This document shows, one piece after another, positions 19,002 through 28,100 of a DNA stretch of 64,000 bases. The stretch covers positions 124,001 to 188,000 of the IMG/VR virus record IMGVR_UViG_3300020122_000238; one strand, 5' to 3'. This DNA is from a virus. A model generated the notes under the pieces. It saw only the letters and a list, made by a program, of their open reading frames with translations. It was not told the DNA's origin and did not search any database. Every line of letters starts with the position of its first letter. The stretch's first letter is position 1. The position numbers were made by a program, and so were the translations under genes.

Positions 19002-19238
19002 ATGCCCGTACTCGAAAATGAAGAACAGCTTCGGATTCATGCCTTTCTGTCTGTAAGCGCAGTGCAGAGCATCTTCCCAGGGCTGACAGACAAGGAGTAC
19101 GAGGAGTTGGCATTCGTCTTTTTGGAGCTTGAGGCAGAAGACTTGGAGCCCATGACTCTACCTGGGTATGCTCTGTCCTGTACGATCCCTATCCCGAGCC
19201 TCAAGACAGCGTGGGATTACCTGGAGGAGGACCTGTGA
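19002..19238 (+). CDS. Small protein, member of tandem pair with 19235
   Basis: 78 residues. Shares with the next gene the layout xxxQxIFPG - FLxLE - LxxM - PGYxL - T/SxWDxL, indicating a local duplication. No recognised family. Located between helicase and primase genes. Confidence 0.6.
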   Translation: MPVLENEEQLRIHAFLSVSAVQSIFPGLTDKEYEELAFVFLELEAEDLEPMTLPGYALSCTIPIPSLKTAWDYLEEDL

Positions 19239-19492
19239 GCCTTACTGAAGAAGCAGCTCAAATCTGCATTAAAGCCGAGCTGGCTTTTCGTGCCATGCAA
19301 AATATATTCCCAGGTGTGTATGGCTCAAATGCAACCCTGTTGATATGTTCATTTCTCCTTCTTGAAGACACACATTTAAAAGAGATGTGTGTCCCTGGGT
19401 ACCCGTTGTTCACTGAGTTGTGGTGTGTGTCTACAACTAGCTGGGACCATCTTGATGGGAATCTTTTGAAGGATGACAACGATGGCATTTGA
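19235..19492 (+). CDS. Small protein, paralogue of 19002
   Basis: 85 residues from a GTG that overlaps the previous TGA (GTGA). Paralogous to the upstream gene but with much more A/T in the third codon position, so the two copies have had different histories. Function unknown. Confidence 0.6.
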   Translation: MSLTEEAAQICIKAELAFRAMQNIFPGVYGSNATLLICSFLLLEDTHLKEMCVPGYPLFTELWCVSTTSWDHLDGNLLKDDNDGI

Positions 19493-20108
19493 ACCCCAAG
19501 ACCACGAGCGGAAAGAAGTCTTTCGCCGTTGGATCCAGGCTCGCATCGAGGCGATTCACCGCCAGGTGACGGCCTATGACGTGCTCCGCCGGAACGGGGT
19601 GAGCCTTCGGAATGGGGGTGCTCGCGAGGAACAGTTCGCCTGTCCCTTCCACGGGCGAGACAACAAGCCCTCAGTCCGGTATCACCCGGAGTCGAATCGC
19701 GGCCCGTCTCACGCATGGTGCTTCGTGTGCCAGGAACGCTGGGACTGCATCGCCCTCTACAAGAGGTTCGAAGGGTTTGAGGGCAAGTTCACCCAGCTCC
19801 TCGCGATGATCGAGCGGGACAACGGGCTCACCGCGCCTGAAGGCCCCCCGCCAGAGCAGCATGGGGAAGAAGAAGAGGCTCTGGCTCAAGATGCAGAGGT
19901 ACATGGCCTTCTCGGAATCTGTGAACGCCGGCTTCTCGCCGCCAAGGGGCTCTTTGACATGAAGGCCTACCTGGTCCTCGGGACGATCCTCGATCGACTC
20001 TATGGATCTCTTGACGATCGCCGAGTGCTCCCGCTCAAAGCCAAGGAGACCATCCGGCTTGTGCTTGACAAGATCGGACAGAGGGAGCGGGCTTGTCCCG
20101 ACGTCTGA
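19473..20108 (+). CDS. DnaG-type CHC2 zinc-finger protein (primase module)
   Basis: 211 residues. CPFHGRDNKPSVRYHPE...HAWCFVCQERWDCI matches the CHC2 zinc-binding domain of bacterial and phage primases (Cys, His, Cys, Cys). No TOPRIM catalytic core follows: after about residue 120 the protein is helical and acidic. It is therefore a primase zinc domain alone, or a regulator that works with a catalytic part encoded elsewhere. It lies between helicase and polymerase genes. Confidence 0.75.
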   Translation: MTTMAFEPQDHERKEVFRRWIQARIEAIHRQVTAYDVLRRNGVSLRNGGAREEQFACPFHGRDNKPSVRYHPESNRGPSHAWCFVCQERWDCIALYKRFEGFEGKFTQLLAMIERDNGLTAPEGPPPEQHGEEEEALAQDAEVHGLLGICERRLLAAKGLFDMKAYLVLGTILDRLYGSLDDRRVLPLKAKETIRLVLDKIGQRERACPDV

Positions 20109-20518
20109 AGCTCCGGACCAACGAGCTGGGCTTCTTGGAGCTGTTTCTCATCTACATCTACGGCGAGGCCTGGGAAGATGAATGGCTCCAGCTTCAAGGC
20201 CAGCCGATCACGGCCAACATCCCACAAATCTCGAAGGCGACGATGGACCATGCCCTTCGAGGTTGGACCCGCCCCTTCATCGACCAGCTAGGCCCAGCGC
20301 CAGCTCTACTTCTACGCAAGCTCCCTGAGACACATTCTCAGTGTGTCCAGCGGAAGCGGTGTAGCCTCTACATCCCCCATTACTGCGTCCCCTCGGCCAA
20401 GAAGATGCCTTGGTGTTTTCAGCCCGAGGGGACGGATGATTTTACGGGGCCTCTCGCGGCGGAAGTCATCCGGCTCTGGCGTGAAGGTGTGTACATCGTG
20501 TTGGTTCAGGAGGCGTGA
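20093..20518 (+). CDS. Hypothetical protein in replication operon
   Basis: 141 residues from a TTG that overlaps the previous gene's end. The last bases overlap the polymerase start (TGATG). Six Cys residues lie in the C-terminal half. No recognised family. Confidence 0.55.
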   Translation: MSRRLKLRTNELGFLELFLIYIYGEAWEDEWLQLQGQPITANIPQISKATMDHALRGWTRPFIDQLGPAPALLLRKLPETHSQCVQRKRCSLYIPHYCVPSAKKMPWCFQPEGTDDFTGPLAAEVIRLWREGVYIVLVQEA

Positions 20519-23415
20519 TGGCTGACGAGTTCGATGACGACGATTTTGATTTCTTGAACTCCCCAGCTCCTCTCGGACGCAAGGAGCTGGCCCTCACCGC
20601 GATGGCAAAACAGGCGATGAATCGCCCCGTCGAGTCTTTCGAGGATGAGGGTGGGCTCGACGACTTCATGTCGAACACCGGGATGGTCCGGGAACGCGAT
20701 GTCCCGGACCCGACGAAGCCTTGGATGCGTTTCCACGAGTTCGTGCTCGTGAAGACTATCGAGGAGGTTCGAGCAATCGTCGATGCGGCCATCGCTGCCA
20801 AGAACTGCTCGCTCGACCTGGAAACCCAGGGCCTCGACAACCGCATCTTCTACGATGCGGAGGGCAAACCTCAGACGGTTCACAAGATCGTGGGGTTCTG
20901 TATCTCGTACAACTCCAAGACGGGCTACTACATCCCTGTCCGCCACAGGACCGGCGAGGGGATGCCGGATCTGAACGTCAAGCCGAGCGAGGTCGAGGCG
21001 GAAATCCGTCGCCTATGTCTCGCCTCGCAGCCGACCCCCAAGGGCTCTCCGAAGGACCTCCTTTCCTTCAAGGAGTTCGAGGAGGGGCCTCAGCTCGTCA
21101 TCAACTTCTGGAACGCCAAGTTCGATCAGGAGTTCCTCTTCCCCATTACGGGGATCGACTGGTGGCACCCTGACTCCTTCGAGGATGGTTGCCTGGCTGC
21201 CTTTACGGTCTACTCCGATGATTGGCTCGGTCTCAAGGAGAATGCGAAGGAGAAGCTCCGCGTCTCTGAAGAGGTTACGGGATCGGATGGGAGGCGCTTG
21301 AAGGTCGAATACGCCTACGAGATGATCGAGCTGAAGGAGCTGTTTCTCAAGGGCCGTCCGATCCAGTTCGATGCTCTCTCGCCGGATGAGCCGGGCGTGA
21401 TCAAATACGCCTGTTCAGACGCCATCTGCACGAATCTCCTCTGCCTACGAGACGACCTCGTGAAGCTGTGCCGGGACAAGTACGGCTTCACCTACCGTCT
21501 GGAGAAGCAAGTTTCCCAAGTGGCTCGGGTCATGGAACGCAATCGTGCGATGGTGAACCGAAACAAGGTCAAGCTCCTCTTGGACAAGCACACCAAGAAG
21601 CGCGACGAGCTTCTCGTGCTCATCGATGCTCTCGCCAAGAGCAAGGGCTTCCACGGTTTTGATCCCGCGAGCACCAAGCAGCTCGGGGAGTTCCTCTTCG
21701 GGGAGAAGGGTCTGGATATCTCCCCGAAGCCCGAGAAGAACGAGAAGTCACAGCAGTACAAGACCGACGGAGAGACGCTCGAAAACCTCACGAAGGACAT
21801 GGGCCCCAATGCCCCCATGATCCTCCAGTGGATGGTCAAGCTCCGCGAAGAGGAGAAGCTCCTCGGGACCTATCTTCACAACCTCTACGAGAACTACGAC
21901 AAGCACGCGATGCCTCTGTCGGAGATGCGTTTCGACTGGAAGCAGACGGGAGCTGCCACGGGGCGCTTCTCAGCTCCCGGCCGGAAGGATCACATCGACC
22001 ACGGCTTCAGCGGAGTCCCTATTCACGGGATTCCCTCGACGTCCGATCTCCGGACGTGCTTCGAGGCCCGTCCGGGCTACGCGATGTGCAAGTGCGATTA
22101 CGCAGGGCAAGAGCTGCGGATCGTTACGAACCTCTCGAACGAAAGCGTCTGGATCAAGGAGTTCAAGGAAGGGTCGGGCGACCTTCACAGCATCACCGCC
22201 AGGGCCTTCTTCAACAAGGCGGACATTACCAAGGACGAGCGGAAGATGGGCAAGATTGCCAACTTCGCTCTCGTCTACGGTGGTGGCCCGGCTGCCATCA
22301 TGCGGGCAACGGGCTGTGACAAGGTCGAGGGGCAACGCCGGAAGGCGGCCTTCGATAAGGCTGTCCCGACCTTCGCGAAGTGGGTCAAGCAGCAACATAC
22401 GAAAGTCAAGAGGGACAAGGGTGTCTGGACGGCCTTCGGTCGTTGGATCGCCATCCCCGATGCCAACGTGATGGAAGGGGAGATGCTCAACGGTCGGATC
22501 TTGTCGTCGCAAGACGCGAACATGATCCGAGCTGCCTGTGAGCGACACGCGACGAACTACCCGATTCAGGGGAGCGGCGCGGACATTATGAAGATCGCTA
22601 TGGTTCTTCTTCACAAGGAATTCCACCGCCGGGGCTGGCTCCGAAATGGGGGTGACGATTCGGTTCGGATGCTCCTCACGGTTCACGACGAGCTTGTCTT
22701 CGAGATTCGCTACGATCGTGTGGCGGAAGCCATCCCCCTCATCGTCGAGCAGATGGAGATGCCGACGAAGATGGCAAGGCCTCCCTACTCGCCTGTGTGG
22801 CAGGTCCCTCTTGTTGTCGAGCCCTTGATCGGCTTCAACTGGGGCGCGGGCTACGGGATCGTTCCCTTCAAGGAGGGGTATGTCCTCAAGGAGTTCGAAG
22901 TGCTCCTCGGCGGATTCGTCTACTCTCTCACCCGCGTGGTCGAGAAGGAAGGCGAGATTCTGGAGGAGGAAGTCATCGTCAAGACGGAGGAGAAGAGTGG
23001 CAAGAAGGTCTTCACCATCCGGTTGAAGATCGACCCCCCGTGGCTCAAGGGTGGATCCAGCTCACCTCCGCCGCCTCCTTCAACTCCGCCGTCCTCGGAT
23101 AGCCGTGAGAGGATTGCGCCCCCCTCTTCACCGATGGCCCCCCTGTCTCAACAGACGTTGAAGCAGGATGGGCCGCCGCCCGAGGTGGTCACGATTCGAC
23201 TGCGAGAACTGTCCCCGTCCACGCTTCGGCAAGTCCGTGGAGTGTGCGCGCAGTACATCGATCCCGACAATGGATCGCTTCTCCGGCTGATTGACCCGAT
23301 GTCGGGTAAGACGATCATTGACCCCAAGCTCGGAGTCAAGATCAACCCCGAGATGGTTGCGGGGGCTCTCAAGGAGATGCATCTTTCCGACGGACAGTAT
23401 CTTCCCAGTTCGTAA
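20518..23415 (+). CDS. Family A DNA polymerase with 3'-5' exonuclease and C-terminal extension
   Basis: 965 residues. Exonuclease motifs: SLDLETQ (about 98), NAKFD (about 200), YACSDAICTN (about 299). Polymerase motifs: CDYAGQELR (motif A, about 526), KIANFALVYG (motif B, about 581), TVHDELVF (motif C, about 722). After the core there are about 190 extra residues including a Pro/Ser-rich linker and a small C-terminal domain. It is the main replicative polymerase candidate and ends the replication operon. The ATG at 20518 overlaps the preceding stop; a GTG lies one codon earlier. Confidence 0.92.
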   Translation: MADEFDDDDFDFLNSPAPLGRKELALTAMAKQAMNRPVESFEDEGGLDDFMSNTGMVRERDVPDPTKPWMRFHEFVLVKTIEEVRAIVDAAIAAKNCSLDLETQGLDNRIFYDAEGKPQTVHKIVGFCISYNSKTGYYIPVRHRTGEGMPDLNVKPSEVEAEIRRLCLASQPTPKGSPKDLLSFKEFEEGPQLVINFWNAKFDQEFLFPITGIDWWHPDSFEDGCLAAFTVYSDDWLGLKENAKEKLRVSEEVTGSDGRRLKVEYAYEMIELKELFLKGRPIQFDALSPDEPGVIKYACSDAICTNLLCLRDDLVKLCRDKYGFTYRLEKQVSQVARVMERNRAMVNRNKVKLLLDKHTKKRDELLVLIDALAKSKGFHGFDPASTKQLGEFLFGEKGLDISPKPEKNEKSQQYKTDGETLENLTKDMGPNAPMILQWMVKLREEEKLLGTYLHNLYENYDKHAMPLSEMRFDWKQTGAATGRFSAPGRKDHIDHGFSGVPIHGIPSTSDLRTCFEARPGYAMCKCDYAGQELRIVTNLSNESVWIKEFKEGSGDLHSITARAFFNKADITKDERKMGKIANFALVYGGGPAAIMRATGCDKVEGQRRKAAFDKAVPTFAKWVKQQHTKVKRDKGVWTAFGRWIAIPDANVMEGEMLNGRILSSQDANMIRAACERHATNYPIQGSGADIMKIAMVLLHKEFHRRGWLRNGGDDSVRMLLTVHDELVFEIRYDRVAEAIPLIVEQMEMPTKMARPPYSPVWQVPLVVEPLIGFNWGAGYGIVPFKEGYVLKEFEVLLGGFVYSLTRVVEKEGEILEEEVIVKTEEKSGKKVFTIRLKIDPPWLKGGSSSPPPPPSTPPSSDSRERIAPPSSPMAPLSQQTLKQDGPPPEVVTIRLRELSPSTLRQVRGVCAQYIDPDNGSLLRLIDPMSGKTIIDPKLGVKINPEMVAGALKEMHLSDGQYLPSS

Positions 23416-23455
23416 TCCTGGCATATCCTGAAACGTTCGGGTATTATCCTCCCTC
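23416..23455 (+). promoter_or_regulatory. Possible promoter region
   Basis: The short gap has GGGTATTATCC about 8 nt before the ATG at 23456, resembling a -10 element. No clear -35. No GGTGTA box. Confidence 0.3.
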
Positions 23456-24001
23456 ATGGCTTCGGAACGTCGAGATCTGTACGGAGAATGCAACGTGGAC
23501 GGGGCGACGCTCGACCAGTTCACGGCCGAGTGCTGTTCCCGTTGCATGACTTCGGAGTGTTCTCGGAGCCTCTTGGGTGGGGGTAAGTTCGAGCGTCGTA
23601 TACAGAGCTGGGAGGATCGGTTGTTCACCAACCCTCCGCAGTTGGACCCCAAAGACCCGCGCTACATGAAGATCCAGGGTCAACGCTTCCTGACCCTGGA
23701 TGTCGGGCGCACCCCCGAGATTCGATCCTCGGGGTGGATCGACCCCCTGGCACCAGCTGAAACACAGGAGGCGGCACCCATTTCCCCGCCTTCTCTCATT
23801 TCGGTTCCGGCTGCCCCCAGCTCGAAGTTGGTCCTCCCGCGGCGGCTATCCGGGGCAAATGCTCCGGATCAATCGGGAAAAATGGTGGGGGCCCCGGCGG
23901 CTCCTTCAAGAGATCCGTGGGCCGCTTCTTCTCTTCCTCCCACAACGGATCCAACTATTTCGCCGGGAGGCACAGTCAAGCTCCGCGGTTCTGGTGTATA
24001 G
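23456..24001 (+). CDS. Cys-rich N terminus, Pro-rich tail protein, unknown
   Basis: 181 residues. The first 35 carry five Cys residues (one as ECCSRC), suggesting a metal site. The second half is Pro/Ser/Ala-rich and probably disordered. No recognised family. Confidence 0.55.
   Translation: MASERRDLYGECNVDGATLDQFTAECCSRCMTSECSRSLLGGGKFERRIQSWEDRLFTNPPQLDPKDPRYMKIQGQRFLTLDVGRTPEIRSSGWIDPLAPAETQEAAPISPPSLISVPAAPSSKLVLPRRLSGANAPDQSGKMVGAPAAPSRDPWAASSLPPTTDPTISPGGTVKLRGSGV
23992..23998 (+). promoter_or_regulatory. TGGTGTA box, 48 nt from next ATG
   Basis: The box overlaps the end of the 23456 gene, and the next start (24047) is 48 nt away instead of about 10. It may be chance or a version with a longer leader. 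Confidence 0.25.
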
Positions 24002-24046
24002 ATCGGCTGTCCCCCACACCATCGAAGCTACCGGAGAGACACAGAC

Positions 24047-24229
24047 ATGAAGTTCAAGGCCACCATCAAGTCCGACGGCAAGGTCGTCACCGAGGTTCTC
24101 GCCCGCGAGAACCACCTTTGCAGCGAAATCTACAAGGTGACCAACGCCATCGGCAAGCAGCTCAGCGACGACGAGATCGGCCCCGAGTGCGATCCGCAGA
24201 CCGAGGTCAACAGCGACACCTCGCTGTAG
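24047..24229 (+). CDS. DUF2997-like small protein
   Basis: 60 residues. The pattern KATIKSDGKVVTEV...LCSEIYKVTNAIG matches DUF2997-type proteins, which accompany DUF1257 (Ycf35) and Ycf46-like AAA genes. All three occur here within 2.3 kb. The function of the module is unknown. Confidence 0.6.
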   Translation: MKFKATIKSDGKVVTEVLARENHLCSEIYKVTNAIGKQLSDDEIGPECDPQTEVNSDTSL

Positions 24230-24268
24230 GTCTCTCCAGTAGTACCCTTTCGAGAGGAATCCCAGAGC

Positions 24269-24592
24269 ATGTCACACCGCGTCACGACCCAGACCAGCAT
24301 GAAGAATGCCGCCAACGTGAAGGAAGCCTGCAAGCAGCAGGACGTCTCCTTCCAGGAGCACGGCACCACCATCCGCTTCACGAGCGGGCCCCTCAACACG
24401 GCCTCGCTCGACCTCACCACGGGGACGATCACGGGCGACACGGATCGCCACAGCGCCTCGACGCTGGGGGCCCTCAAGCAGGCCTACGGCGAGGTGTCCT
24501 ACCGTTTCGAGTGCATGAAGCAGGGCATCACCGTCGAGTCTCGCACCGTCGAGAAGAACGGTGATATCACTCTGATGTGCGCGAGCGCCTGA
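24269..24592 (+). CDS. DUF1257 (Ycf35)-like protein
   Basis: 107 residues. It starts MSH, has a short acidic/beta middle and ends EKNGDITLMCASA, as in the DUF1257 family. A GAGAGGAA Shine-Dalgarno sequence lies upstream. It sits between a DUF2997-like gene and the Ycf46-like ATPase. Confidence 0.6.
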   Translation: MSHRVTTQTSMKNAANVKEACKQQDVSFQEHGTTIRFTSGPLNTASLDLTTGTITGDTDRHSASTLGALKQAYGEVSYRFECMKQGITVESRTVEKNGDITLMCASA

Positions 24593-24630
24593 TCCGGTTC
24601 CCTTCGGCGGCCGGGCGAGTCCCCGGTAAC

Positions 24631-24679
24631 TGAAATGCGAGTGCCCTTTCTCCAATGGAGAAAGGGCACTCGCATTTCA
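24631..24679. repeat. 24-bp perfect inverted repeat (hairpin)
   Basis: Arms at 24631-24654 and 24656-24679 are exact reverse complements around a single A. The stem includes GAGTGCCCTTTCTCC. It lies in the gap between the DUF1257-like and AAA genes, so termination or RNA processing is likely. No T run follows. Confidence 0.8.
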
Positions 24680-24718
24680 GGGGTAGAAGTTCAATCAAGA
24701 TGGGGGTCAAGGCCCCAA

Positions 24719-24735
24719 CGGTGTAAAGAGTCCTT
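24719..24735 (+). promoter_or_regulatory. CGGTGTA, 10 nt, ATG (reference example of the class)
   Basis: The box lies in true intergenic sequence, 40 nt after the hairpin at 24631. The 10-nt spacer AAAGAGTCCT(T) has no Shine-Dalgarno sequence. Across the window [C/T]GGTGTA lies 9-12 nt before ATG at 17 unit starts, 12 of them at exactly 10 nt. Upstream sequence is not conserved, so this is either a single-box promoter giving leaderless transcripts or a translation signal. Confidence 0.7.
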
Positions 24736-26310
24736 ATGTCATCCCACGAAGATCTCGTCTTCCACCTTCGAAGCCTGAGCCGCGTGATCTACTACGTCAC
24801 CGACGAGGAAGATCGGTTTCTCGTGAAGCTGCGGGACACCCTCAAGAAGCACGCTGATCGGTGCTGGGTGTTCAGCGCAACCTTCGGGCTCGTTACGCTC
24901 AAGAACCTGATCTCGGACTGGACCTCGAAGCAGCACGCGATCAATCGTGAGCAGCTCTCGATCCACGACGCCTTGGAGAGCATCTACAAGGACGACCCCA
25001 AGGACGAGCGCAATTTCTACGTTTTCACGGACCCGGAGCGCTGGCTCGCCGATGCCCACGTCAATCGGCGCCTCCTGAACATCGTCCACCAGGTCCACCA
25101 GGACATCAGAACCCTCAAGATCCTGATCTTCGTCGGGACCCGCAAGGCGATGCCGGAATCGCTTGCCCCCTACATGGAGGTCATCCAGGACACCGGGCTG
25201 ACGCCGGAAGAGATCATGTCGACGGTCGAGGCAGCCTGCAAGCACCTCCCCGGAGTCGAGCCCCCGCCCAACTGCGCGCAGCTCTTCGCTGGGATGAACA
25301 GCTACCAGATCGACATGGCCGTGGCGAAGTCTATCGTGGCCACCAAGAAGGACGAGACGTCTCCGAAGCGGATCGACCCGGCGCACATCACGAAATACCG
25401 TCGGAACCAGCTCAAGAAGACGGACCTGCTCCAGCTCCTCGACGTCGAGGGGGTGACCTTCGATCAGCTCGGCGGCAACCACCGCTTCAAGGAGTGGGCC
25501 ATTGAGACGAAGGATAGCTGGAGTGAGGAAGGGCGGGCCTTCGGTCTCAAGCCCCCGAAGGGTGTCCTCCTCGTGGGTGTCTGGGGCTGCGGTAAGTCGC
25601 TGGCGTCGAAGGCGATGGCTCAGGCGTGGGGTATGCCGGTCGTCCAGCTCGAAATGGGCAAGCTCCGTTCGGCCAACGTTGGCCAGTCCGAAGCCAACGT
25701 CTATAAGGCCATTCGGCACATCGAGTCGATCGCTCCCTGTGTGGTGTGGATCGATGAGGCCGAGAAGAGCCTCGGCGGCGGGGCGTCCTCGGCGGCCTCC
25801 GATGCAGGAACGACGAGCCGCACGATCGGTATCCTCTCGACATGGCTCCAGGAGACCACGTCTCCGATCTGCCTCGCCCTCACGGCGAACAGCCTGAAAA
25901 CGCTTCCGATCGAGTTCGTCAACCGGATGGACGAGCGGTTCTTCTTCGACATCCCGAGCGAGGAAGAGCGGATCGAGATCCTTCGTATTCATCTCCGCAA
26001 GGCGGGGCAGAACCCGAGTGATTTCCAGCTCGCCGCTCTGTCCGATGCCTGCAAGGGCATGGTCGGTCGCGAGATCGAGCAGACGGTCGGAGCAGGTATG
26101 CGGAAGAGCTTCAAGGTACGCAGCAAGAAGCTCGATGAGACCATCCTCCTGGACATCGCGGGGAAGAAGCCCCGGATCCTGAAGACGATGGTCGACGAGA
26201 TCCGCGAGCTGGTCGAGTGGGTCGGCTTCGACACGGACGCTAACGAAGGGATCAAGGCTCGCCTGGCTTCGGCCCCGAGCAAGGGAAGCAGCTTCAAGCT
26301 CGTCGAGTGA
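24736..26310 (+). CDS. Ycf46-like AAA+ ATPase
   Basis: 524 residues. A helical N-terminal domain of ~230 residues is followed by an AAA+ core: GVWGCGKS (Walker A, about 283), VVWIDEAEKSLGG (Walker B, about 338), ALTANS (sensor 1) and NRMDERFFFDIP (Arg-finger region). The N-terminal arrangement and the DEAEKSLGG segment are typical of Ycf46-type ATPases of bacteria and plastids. Neighbouring DUF2997- and DUF1257-like genes support this. Substrate unknown. Confidence 0.75.
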   Translation: MSSHEDLVFHLRSLSRVIYYVTDEEDRFLVKLRDTLKKHADRCWVFSATFGLVTLKNLISDWTSKQHAINREQLSIHDALESIYKDDPKDERNFYVFTDPERWLADAHVNRRLLNIVHQVHQDIRTLKILIFVGTRKAMPESLAPYMEVIQDTGLTPEEIMSTVEAACKHLPGVEPPPNCAQLFAGMNSYQIDMAVAKSIVATKKDETSPKRIDPAHITKYRRNQLKKTDLLQLLDVEGVTFDQLGGNHRFKEWAIETKDSWSEEGRAFGLKPPKGVLLVGVWGCGKSLASKAMAQAWGMPVVQLEMGKLRSANVGQSEANVYKAIRHIESIAPCVVWIDEAEKSLGGGASSAASDAGTTSRTIGILSTWLQETTSPICLALTANSLKTLPIEFVNRMDERFFFDIPSEEERIEILRIHLRKAGQNPSDFQLAALSDACKGMVGREIEQTVGAGMRKSFKVRSKKLDETILLDIAGKKPRILKTMVDEIRELVEWVGFDTDANEGIKARLASAPSKGSSFKLVE

Positions 26311-27503
26311 CATGCATGCACAGCTCTTCTTTGGTCCCGCTGATCCCCGAGGTCCGGACGCTCGCTCGTCCGGCTCCGGGGGATCTTCTCGCCGCCCGGC
26401 AAGAAATCCAACGCAACCCTGCCCTTCAACAGCTCTTCCGAGCAGCACGAGACGAGAAGCAAGAGCCTCAGCGGTTTGCTGAAGACCTCGCTGAGGTGCT
26501 CTTCAATCACATTGAGGGCACCAACGCAGAGATTCAGACGGCTGCGGCCTACCTCGCCGATGAGTACCTCCAGCTCGGCGATGGGATGCTCATCATCTCG
26601 TCAACGACGGGCCGGGCCATCTACAAGGTCACGGAGGAAGACATCTGGCAGCCTCCTGAAGTGCCTCGTGAGAGCGGGGGGATGGCTACCCCGCTCCGTC
26701 GGCTCCGCCCTGCTCTTGAAGGCTTCCTGGTCCAGTGGGTCTTCGATGAAGCTCGGGAGACGAACATCCTGCGAGACACCTATCAACGTCTTGCGGCCAA
26801 AGGGACCCACGTCGAGAACGACTCTCGCTTCCTCCCCATCACGAGGCGAGGGCGGAAGACGATCGTCGAGGAGATCCGGGAGCAGCTCCCATCCCTGCTC
26901 CCCGGACGTGTTCGAGGGAACATGGGGGCGTTCCTGGCTTGCTTCGAGCTGAGGGACACAGACCCCGTAGAATCCAAGCTCACGCCCCTGGTTCGGAGCA
27001 TCGGGGTTGCGTCAGGGCGATCCAACATCGCCGATCCGACGACCATCAACCTCAACTTCCATCAGACGACGGCCATCACAGCTCGGATCGCCGCTCAGTG
27101 GACCTCGGAGATCGCGCGGACAATTTCGGTGGCTGCACATGCAGCCACCGAAATGCACGAGATTTCCTATTTGGCGTCCGATCTCCGAAGTCTTTTGAGG
27201 GGTCTTGGGGGAGAAAGCCTGTGGGTGGCAAATCCTCAAGAATGGGCTTGTATTCGAGAGCGGGCTCGCCCCATGGATCGGCCCCTGATTGTCCACCCCA
27301 TTGAGGGTGGAAATCTGACTAAGATCGAGAAACAGGCGGGGGTCATCGTTATTCACCCGGACTCTTTCACGATCGAAGCCCGCGAAGTCCACGATCGCTG
27401 GGACGTGGTCGCCACCTTCGAGTACACGCTCTGGATCGATTGGCGCCACGTCGAGGGCATGGTGATGACAGACCTTCCCGTCGAGGTACAGATCGTCCGA
27501 TGA
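26307..27503 (+). CDS. Hypothetical protein
   Basis: 398 residues, no recognised family. The GTG at 26307 overlaps the ATPase stop (GTGA); an in-frame ATG is at 26316. Mixed alpha/beta with a hydrophobic C-terminal part. A perfect 15-bp inverted repeat (27123-27154) lies inside it. Probably co-transcribed with the ATPase. Confidence 0.65.
   Translation: MTCMHSSSLVPLIPEVRTLARPAPGDLLAARQEIQRNPALQQLFRAARDEKQEPQRFAEDLAEVLFNHIEGTNAEIQTAAAYLADEYLQLGDGMLIISSTTGRAIYKVTEEDIWQPPEVPRESGGMATPLRRLRPALEGFLVQWVFDEARETNILRDTYQRLAAKGTHVENDSRFLPITRRGRKTIVEEIREQLPSLLPGRVRGNMGAFLACFELRDTDPVESKLTPLVRSIGVASGRSNIADPTTINLNFHQTTAITARIAAQWTSEIARTISVAAHAATEMHEISYLASDLRSLLRGLGGESLWVANPQEWACIRERARPMDRPLIVHPIEGGNLTKIEKQAGVIVIHPDSFTIEAREVHDRWDVVATFEYTLWIDWRHVEGMVMTDLPVEVQIVR
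27123..27154. repeat. 15-bp perfect inverted repeat inside a gene
   Basis: Arms ATTTCGGTGGCTGCA and its exact reverse complement flank a 2-nt centre (CA). It encodes part of SVAAHAATE. The very small loop suggests a palindrome born from template switching, or a protein site. Confidence 0.65.
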
Positions 27504-27724
27504 AGACCGGCGGCTTTTACTCGTTCGTCGTCTGGGCTGTTGAAGAGGTGCCGCTTCCGGAGCACCTCTTGCTCCTCGAACCGGGCATGAACGCCTTCAA
27601 CGCTCAACTGGAAGACCTGGATGGGTTCATCGCCTGTCTCAGGGAAGCCAAGGTCGAGGTCCGCCAGGTCAACAACCTCACGGATCCTTCGTTCGTCCCT
27701 CTCACCAATCTCCTGACGGAATAG
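27500..27724 (+). CDS. Small protein, unknown
   Basis: 74 residues, ATG overlapping the previous TGA (ATGA). Starts MKTGGFYSFVVWAVEEVPLP. No recognised family. Confidence 0.6.
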   Translation: MKTGGFYSFVVWAVEEVPLPEHLLLLEPGMNAFNAQLEDLDGFIACLREAKVEVRQVNNLTDPSFVPLTNLLTE

Positions 27725-27726
27725 GT

Positions 27727-28080
27727 ATGATCACAGATCCCGAAGAAGCTCTCACGCACATTCAACGGGTGGCGGCAGAAGGTCGCCTCGAATGGGCCCC
27801 CACAGATCAGGTTACCTCTCTTGATGCGGAGATCCAAGAGATATTCTCTGAGGTCTACGGTGCTCTCATGGGGAGACTGGTAAAGAAAGGGGGCATCATG
27901 GCGACCGATCGCTCCTACATTGGGGATGTCCTCGACTTTGAGGGCGACGAGTACACAGCCAAATCGGAAGCTGCCCTCAAGACGGCTTCCGATAAGCTCG
28001 GTATCCCTCTGAGTGCGGACAACCTCTTTGTGACGGCTGCCCTGCTTCTTCGGGCAAAACGAGCCACGTCCCACAGCTAA
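27727..28080 (+). CDS. Small protein, unknown
   Basis: 117 residues, largely helical, beginning 2 nt after the previous stop. No recognised family. Confidence 0.6.
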   Translation: MITDPEEALTHIQRVAAEGRLEWAPTDQVTSLDAEIQEIFSEVYGALMGRLVKKGGIMATDRSYIGDVLDFEGDEYTAKSEAALKTASDKLGIPLSADNLFVTAALLLRAKRATSHS

Positions 28081-28083
28081 ATT

Positions 28084-28100
28084 CGGTGTAGACGTTTCGG
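28084..28100 (+). promoter_or_regulatory. CGGTGTA, 10 nt, ATG
   Basis: Starts the deoxynucleotidase-ThyA unit. Spacer GACGTTTCGG lacks a Shine-Dalgarno sequence. Confidence 0.65.

Noticed and set aside
24739-26448. 569-residue ORF antisense to the AAA ATPase
   Set aside because: Composition is that of a shadow frame; the plus strand has clear AAA+ motifs.
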